Part shown: piece after piece, positions 61,756 through 64,000 of the stretch
Position numbering within the stretch: position 1 is the stretch's first letter
How the letters are laid out: every line of letters starts with the position of its first letter
DNA from: Pseudomonas chlororaphis subsp. aurantiaca
GTDB taxonomy: Bacteria > Pseudomonadota > Gammaproteobacteria > Pseudomonadales > Pseudomonadaceae
Assembly (NCBI RefSeq): GCF_013466605.1
Contig: NZ_CP059162.1
Coordinates: 6,262,001 to 6,326,000 of the forward strand
Reading direction: 5' to 3'
DNA length: 64,000 nucleotides
The notes under the pieces: generated by a model
What the model was told of the DNA's origin: nothing
The model's database searches: none
Seen by the model: only the letters and a program-made list of their open reading frames with translations
Position numbers and translations under genes: made by a program

Positions 61756-62738
61756 GCCCGCTCAACGCCAAGCCGGTGTCCGCCCGGGTGCTGGACGCGG
61801 CGATTGCCTGGCAGCTGTCGCTGGACTCCGGCGAGGGCAACCCGATGGCGCGCGAAGAGTTCGCCAAATGGCATGCCGCCGATGAAGAACACGCCCGCGC
61901 CTGGCGCCAACTGGGCATGCTCGACCAGCGCTTCAGCGTCGCCAGCGGCCCGGCCCGCAGCGCCCTGCTGCAATCGCGGGACAGCCTCCGCCGCCGCGTG
62001 CGCAAGCTCGGCAGCGGGCTGGCCAGCTTCGCCCTGCTGCTGGGCCTGGCCCTGTTCGCCGGCGAACGTTACGGCCAGCTGGATTACTGGCTCGCCGACC
62101 AGCGCACCGCCACCGGCGAACAGCGCACCCTGCGCCTGGCCGACGGCACGCTGATCAACCTCAATACCCACAGCGCCGTGGATGTGCGTTTCGACGAAAA
62201 ACAGCGGCGCATCGTGTTGCAGGCAGGCGAGATCCTGGTCGAGACCGGCCACAACGACGCCCGGCCCTTTATCGTCGAGACCCGCGAGGGCCATATGCGC
62301 GCCCTGGGCACGCGCTTCCTGGTCAAGCGTGAGGAACAGGGCACCCGCTTGAGCGTGCTGCAATCGGCCGTGGCCGCGCGGCCGGAGTCCGGCCAGGACG
62401 AACAGATCCTCAAGGAGGGCCAGCAGGTGCTGATGCGCCGCGACGGCCTTGGCCCGCTGCTGGCCCTGAACCCCGGCGCCGATGCCTGGACCCGCGGCAT
62501 GCTGGTGGTAGACAACGCGCGCCTGGCGGACCTGGTCAGTGAGCTGGGGCGCTACCGCCGCGGCCATCTGGGAGTGTCCGACGACGTAGCCGACCTGCGC
62601 ATCACCGGCAGCTTTCCGCTGCACGACACCGACCTGGCCCTGAGCGCGCTGCTGCCCACCCTGCCCGTGGCCATCGAGCGGCACACGCCCTGGTGGGTCA
62701 CTCTGGTGGCGCGGGCCGAGAGCAAGGCCAAGCCTTAG
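61752..62738 (+). CDS. FecR-type anti-sigma factor
   Basis: A 328-residue single-pass inner-membrane regulator. The N-terminal cytoplasmic DUF4880 segment (AIAWQLSLDSGEGNPMAREEFAKWHAADEEHARAWRQL) binds the sigma factor. A membrane helix lies near residues 87-103 (LGSGLASFALLLGLALFAG). The periplasmic FecR domain follows (LRLADGTLINLNTHSAVDVRF...). The C-terminal part contacts the receptor signalling domain. It is translationally coupled to the sigma gene. Confidence 0.95.
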   Translation: MSPLNAKPVSARVLDAAIAWQLSLDSGEGNPMAREEFAKWHAADEEHARAWRQLGMLDQRFSVASGPARSALLQSRDSLRRRVRKLGSGLASFALLLGLALFAGERYGQLDYWLADQRTATGEQRTLRLADGTLINLNTHSAVDVRFDEKQRRIVLQAGEILVETGHNDARPFIVETREGHMRALGTRFLVKREEQGTRLSVLQSAVAARPESGQDEQILKEGQQVLMRRDGLGPLLALNPGADAWTRGMLVVDNARLADLVSELGRYRRGHLGVSDDVADLRITGSFPLHDTDLALSALLPTLPVAIERHTPWWVTLVARAESKAKP

Positions 62739-62938
62739 CACGTGCTGCGTCGGGACGATCTTTATCGCGGCAATCGCCCCTCGATCGCTCGTAAAAACGC
62801 TCCTTGGCACCGGGTGTCCCGAGCCGAAACACCGCGCTGTTTTTCGTGAATCGAAATTATTTTCAATCCGCCCTATCACTTTTTGAATCTCGTCCGGCAC
62901 ATAGGCAATTGAGAAATGTTTCCACCAGGAGCCGCCGT

Positions 62939-64000
62939 ATGTCCCGCTCGCTAGACACCCTGTTGCGCCCCAGCCTGTTGGCCGTGGCCATTGCCCTCTG
63001 CGCACCGTTGGCCAGCACCCCGCTGATCGCCGCCGAACAGGCGTCCGGCGTGCGCGCCTACAACCTGCCGGCCGCGCCCCTGGCCAGCACCCTGAACCAG
63101 ATCGCCAGCCAGGCCGGCCTGGCCCTGAGCCTCAACCCGAACCTGGCCGCCGGCAAGACCTCGGCCCCGGTCAAGGGCCAGTTCGATGCCGCCGGCGCCC
63201 TGCGCGAGGCCCTGCGCGGCACCGGCCTGCAACTGGAACAAAGCAGCGCCGGCACCTACAGCCTGGTAGCGATTCCCGACGGTGTGGTGGCCCTGCCGGA
63301 AACCAGCATCACTGGTCAGCAGGCTTATGAGAGTGCCTGGGGGCCGGTGGACGGTTACCTCGCCGCGCGCACCGCCGCCGGCACCAAGACCGACACCTCG
63401 CTGGTTGAAGCGCCGCGTTCGATTTCCGTCGCCACCCGCCAACAGATGGAAGACCGCAACGTGCAGAACCTTGATGATGCCGTGCGCTACATGCCCGGTA
63501 TCGTTTCCGCCAGCTACGGCAGCGACACCCGCTATGACTGGATGCGCGTGCGCGGTTTCGAGCCCACTCAATTCCTCGACGGCCTGCCACTGCCCCGCGG
63601 CGTGTATGCCAACCCGAAAGCCGAAACCTGGAACCTCGACCGCCTTGCCCTGCTGCGCGGCCCGGCCTCGTCGGTCTACGGCCAGACCCCGCCGGGCGGC
63701 CTGCTGGACATGGTCAGCCGGCGCCCCAGCGCTGAATCGAGCCATGCCATCCAGCTGCAGTACGGCAGTGACAACTACCGCCAGATCAACTTCGCCAGCA
63801 CCGGCAAGATCGACAATGAAGGCCAGTTCCTCTATGGCCTCAGCGGCGTGGTGCGGGATGCCGGTACTCAGGTCGATCACATCGACAACAAGCGCTACAA
63901 CATCGCCCCCAGCCTGACCTGGAACATCGATACCGATACCAGGCTGACCCTGCTCTCGCAGTTCACCCGTGACGATACCGGCGCGACCAGCCAGTTCATG
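62939..64000 (+). CDS. TonB-dependent siderophore receptor with N-terminal signalling domain, 5' part
   Basis: The first 354 codons of an outer-membrane receptor; the window ends inside the gene. The ATG at 62939 has AGGAG seven bases upstream. A signal peptide covers about residues 1-32 (LLAVAIALCAPLASTPLIAAEQ). The STN/secretin signalling domain is about 38-112 (YNLPAAPLASTLNQIASQAGLALS). The plug domain starts near 150 (VEAPRSISVATRQQMEDRNVQNLDDAVRYMPGIV) with WMRVRGFEPTQFLDGLPLPRG. The barrel begins near 270. Layout and neighbours predict a xenosiderophore receptor that signals through the FecR/FecI pair. The ligand is unknown. An AT-rich, weakly Fur-like stretch lies at 62848-62868. Confidence 0.95.
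   Translation, partial: MSRSLDTLLRPSLLAVAIALCAPLASTPLIAAEQASGVRAYNLPAAPLASTLNQIASQAGLALSLNPNLAAGKTSAPVKGQFDAAGALREALRGTGLQLEQSSAGTYSLVAIPDGVVALPETSITGQQAYESAWGPVDGYLAARTAAGTKTDTSLVEAPRSISVATRQQMEDRNVQNLDDAVRYMPGIVSASYGSDTRYDWMRVRGFEPTQFLDGLPLPRGVYANPKAETWNLDRLALLRGPASSVYGQTPPGGLLDMVSRRPSAESSHAIQLQYGSDNYRQINFASTGKIDNEGQFLYGLSGVVRDAGTQVDHIDNKRYNIAPSLTWNIDTDTRLTLLSQFTRDDTGATSQFM

Noticed and set aside
62848..62868. A second Fur box before the TonB receptor
   Set aside because: The stretch is AT-rich and partly palindromic, but the match to the Fur consensus is too weak to list as a site.

Overview
The window is 64 kb of GC-rich chromosomal DNA from a Pseudomonas of the fluorescens complex (P. 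fluorescens, P. protegens or P. chlororaphis type; the species cannot be fixed from sequence alone). The evidence is the gene order: prkA-yeaH-spoVR-cca-folK-folB-plsY-tsaD-rpsU-dnaG-rpoD, a periplasmic-sensor GGDEF/EAL gene of the rmcA type, the gcd, davBA and pqqFABCDE block, three acyl-CoA dehydrogenases beside bioBFHCD, then glcB and an ECF sigma/FecR/TonB receptor cassette. From memory this order closely follows P. putida KT2440 and, in pieces, P. aeruginosa PAO1. Codon usage looks uniform. I see no prophage, insertion sequence, integron or CRISPR array.

Layout. 1-5040: the 3' end of prkA with yeaH and spoVR (a conserved stress module of unknown biochemistry) and cca. 5123-12461: folK/folB and tsaD on the minus strand, plsY, and the rpsU-dnaG-rpoD macromolecular synthesis operon on the plus strand. 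12584-17494: a large c-di-GMP enzyme, a tRNA with anticodon CAT that reads as tRNA-Ile2, and an unassigned LPS/MptE-like gene. 17580-31213: membrane glucose dehydrogenase (gcd) and the genes that make its PQQ cofactor (pqqF, pqqA to pqqE, and a prolyl oligopeptidase), with an Lrp-type regulator and the lysine-catabolic pair davB-davA between them. 31264-35490: a short accessory-looking patch with a YqaE peptide, a toxin-antitoxin pair, an aminotransferase, a MOSC protein and a LysR regulator. 35728-43510: three paralogous 600-residue acyl-CoA dehydrogenases, one diguanylate cyclase, and a small protein with a flagellar-rod-like N-terminus. 43618-48198: the biotin operon bioBFHCD. 48290-54912: comF, modE, phoX, srkA, rarD and gcvR. 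55408-64000: malate synthase G, a lone receiver protein, a cNMP/CBS/nucleotidyltransferase protein with a DnaQ-like exonuclease, and an iron-responsive sigma/anti-sigma/TonB-receptor set cut by the window end.

How the genes work together. Gcd oxidises glucose in the periplasm only when loaded with PQQ, so the gcd and pqq genes form one functional unit. DavB and DavA send lysine to 5-aminovalerate. The acyl-CoA dehydrogenases and malate synthase serve fatty-acid and acetyl-CoA growth. BioC and BioH make the pimeloyl precursor that BioF, BioD and BioB turn into biotin (the BioA step is not in the window).

The most useful new observations are regulatory. A BirA-type operator overlaps the -35 of the bioB promoter. 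A perfect CRP/Vfr site lies upstream of the diguanylate cyclase. A PsrA-like box precedes the third acyl-CoA dehydrogenase. The pqqA leader can pair with the bases just before the pqqA start codon, and a terminator separates pqqA from pqqB. DnaA boxes cluster in a convergent intergenic region, and a palindromic operator precedes the toxin-antitoxin pair. REP-type inverted repeats occur in at least ten intergenic gaps. I found no clearly undescribed multi-gene system; the PrkA/YeaH/SpoVR module and the nucleotidyltransferase-exonuclease pair are the closest candidates.
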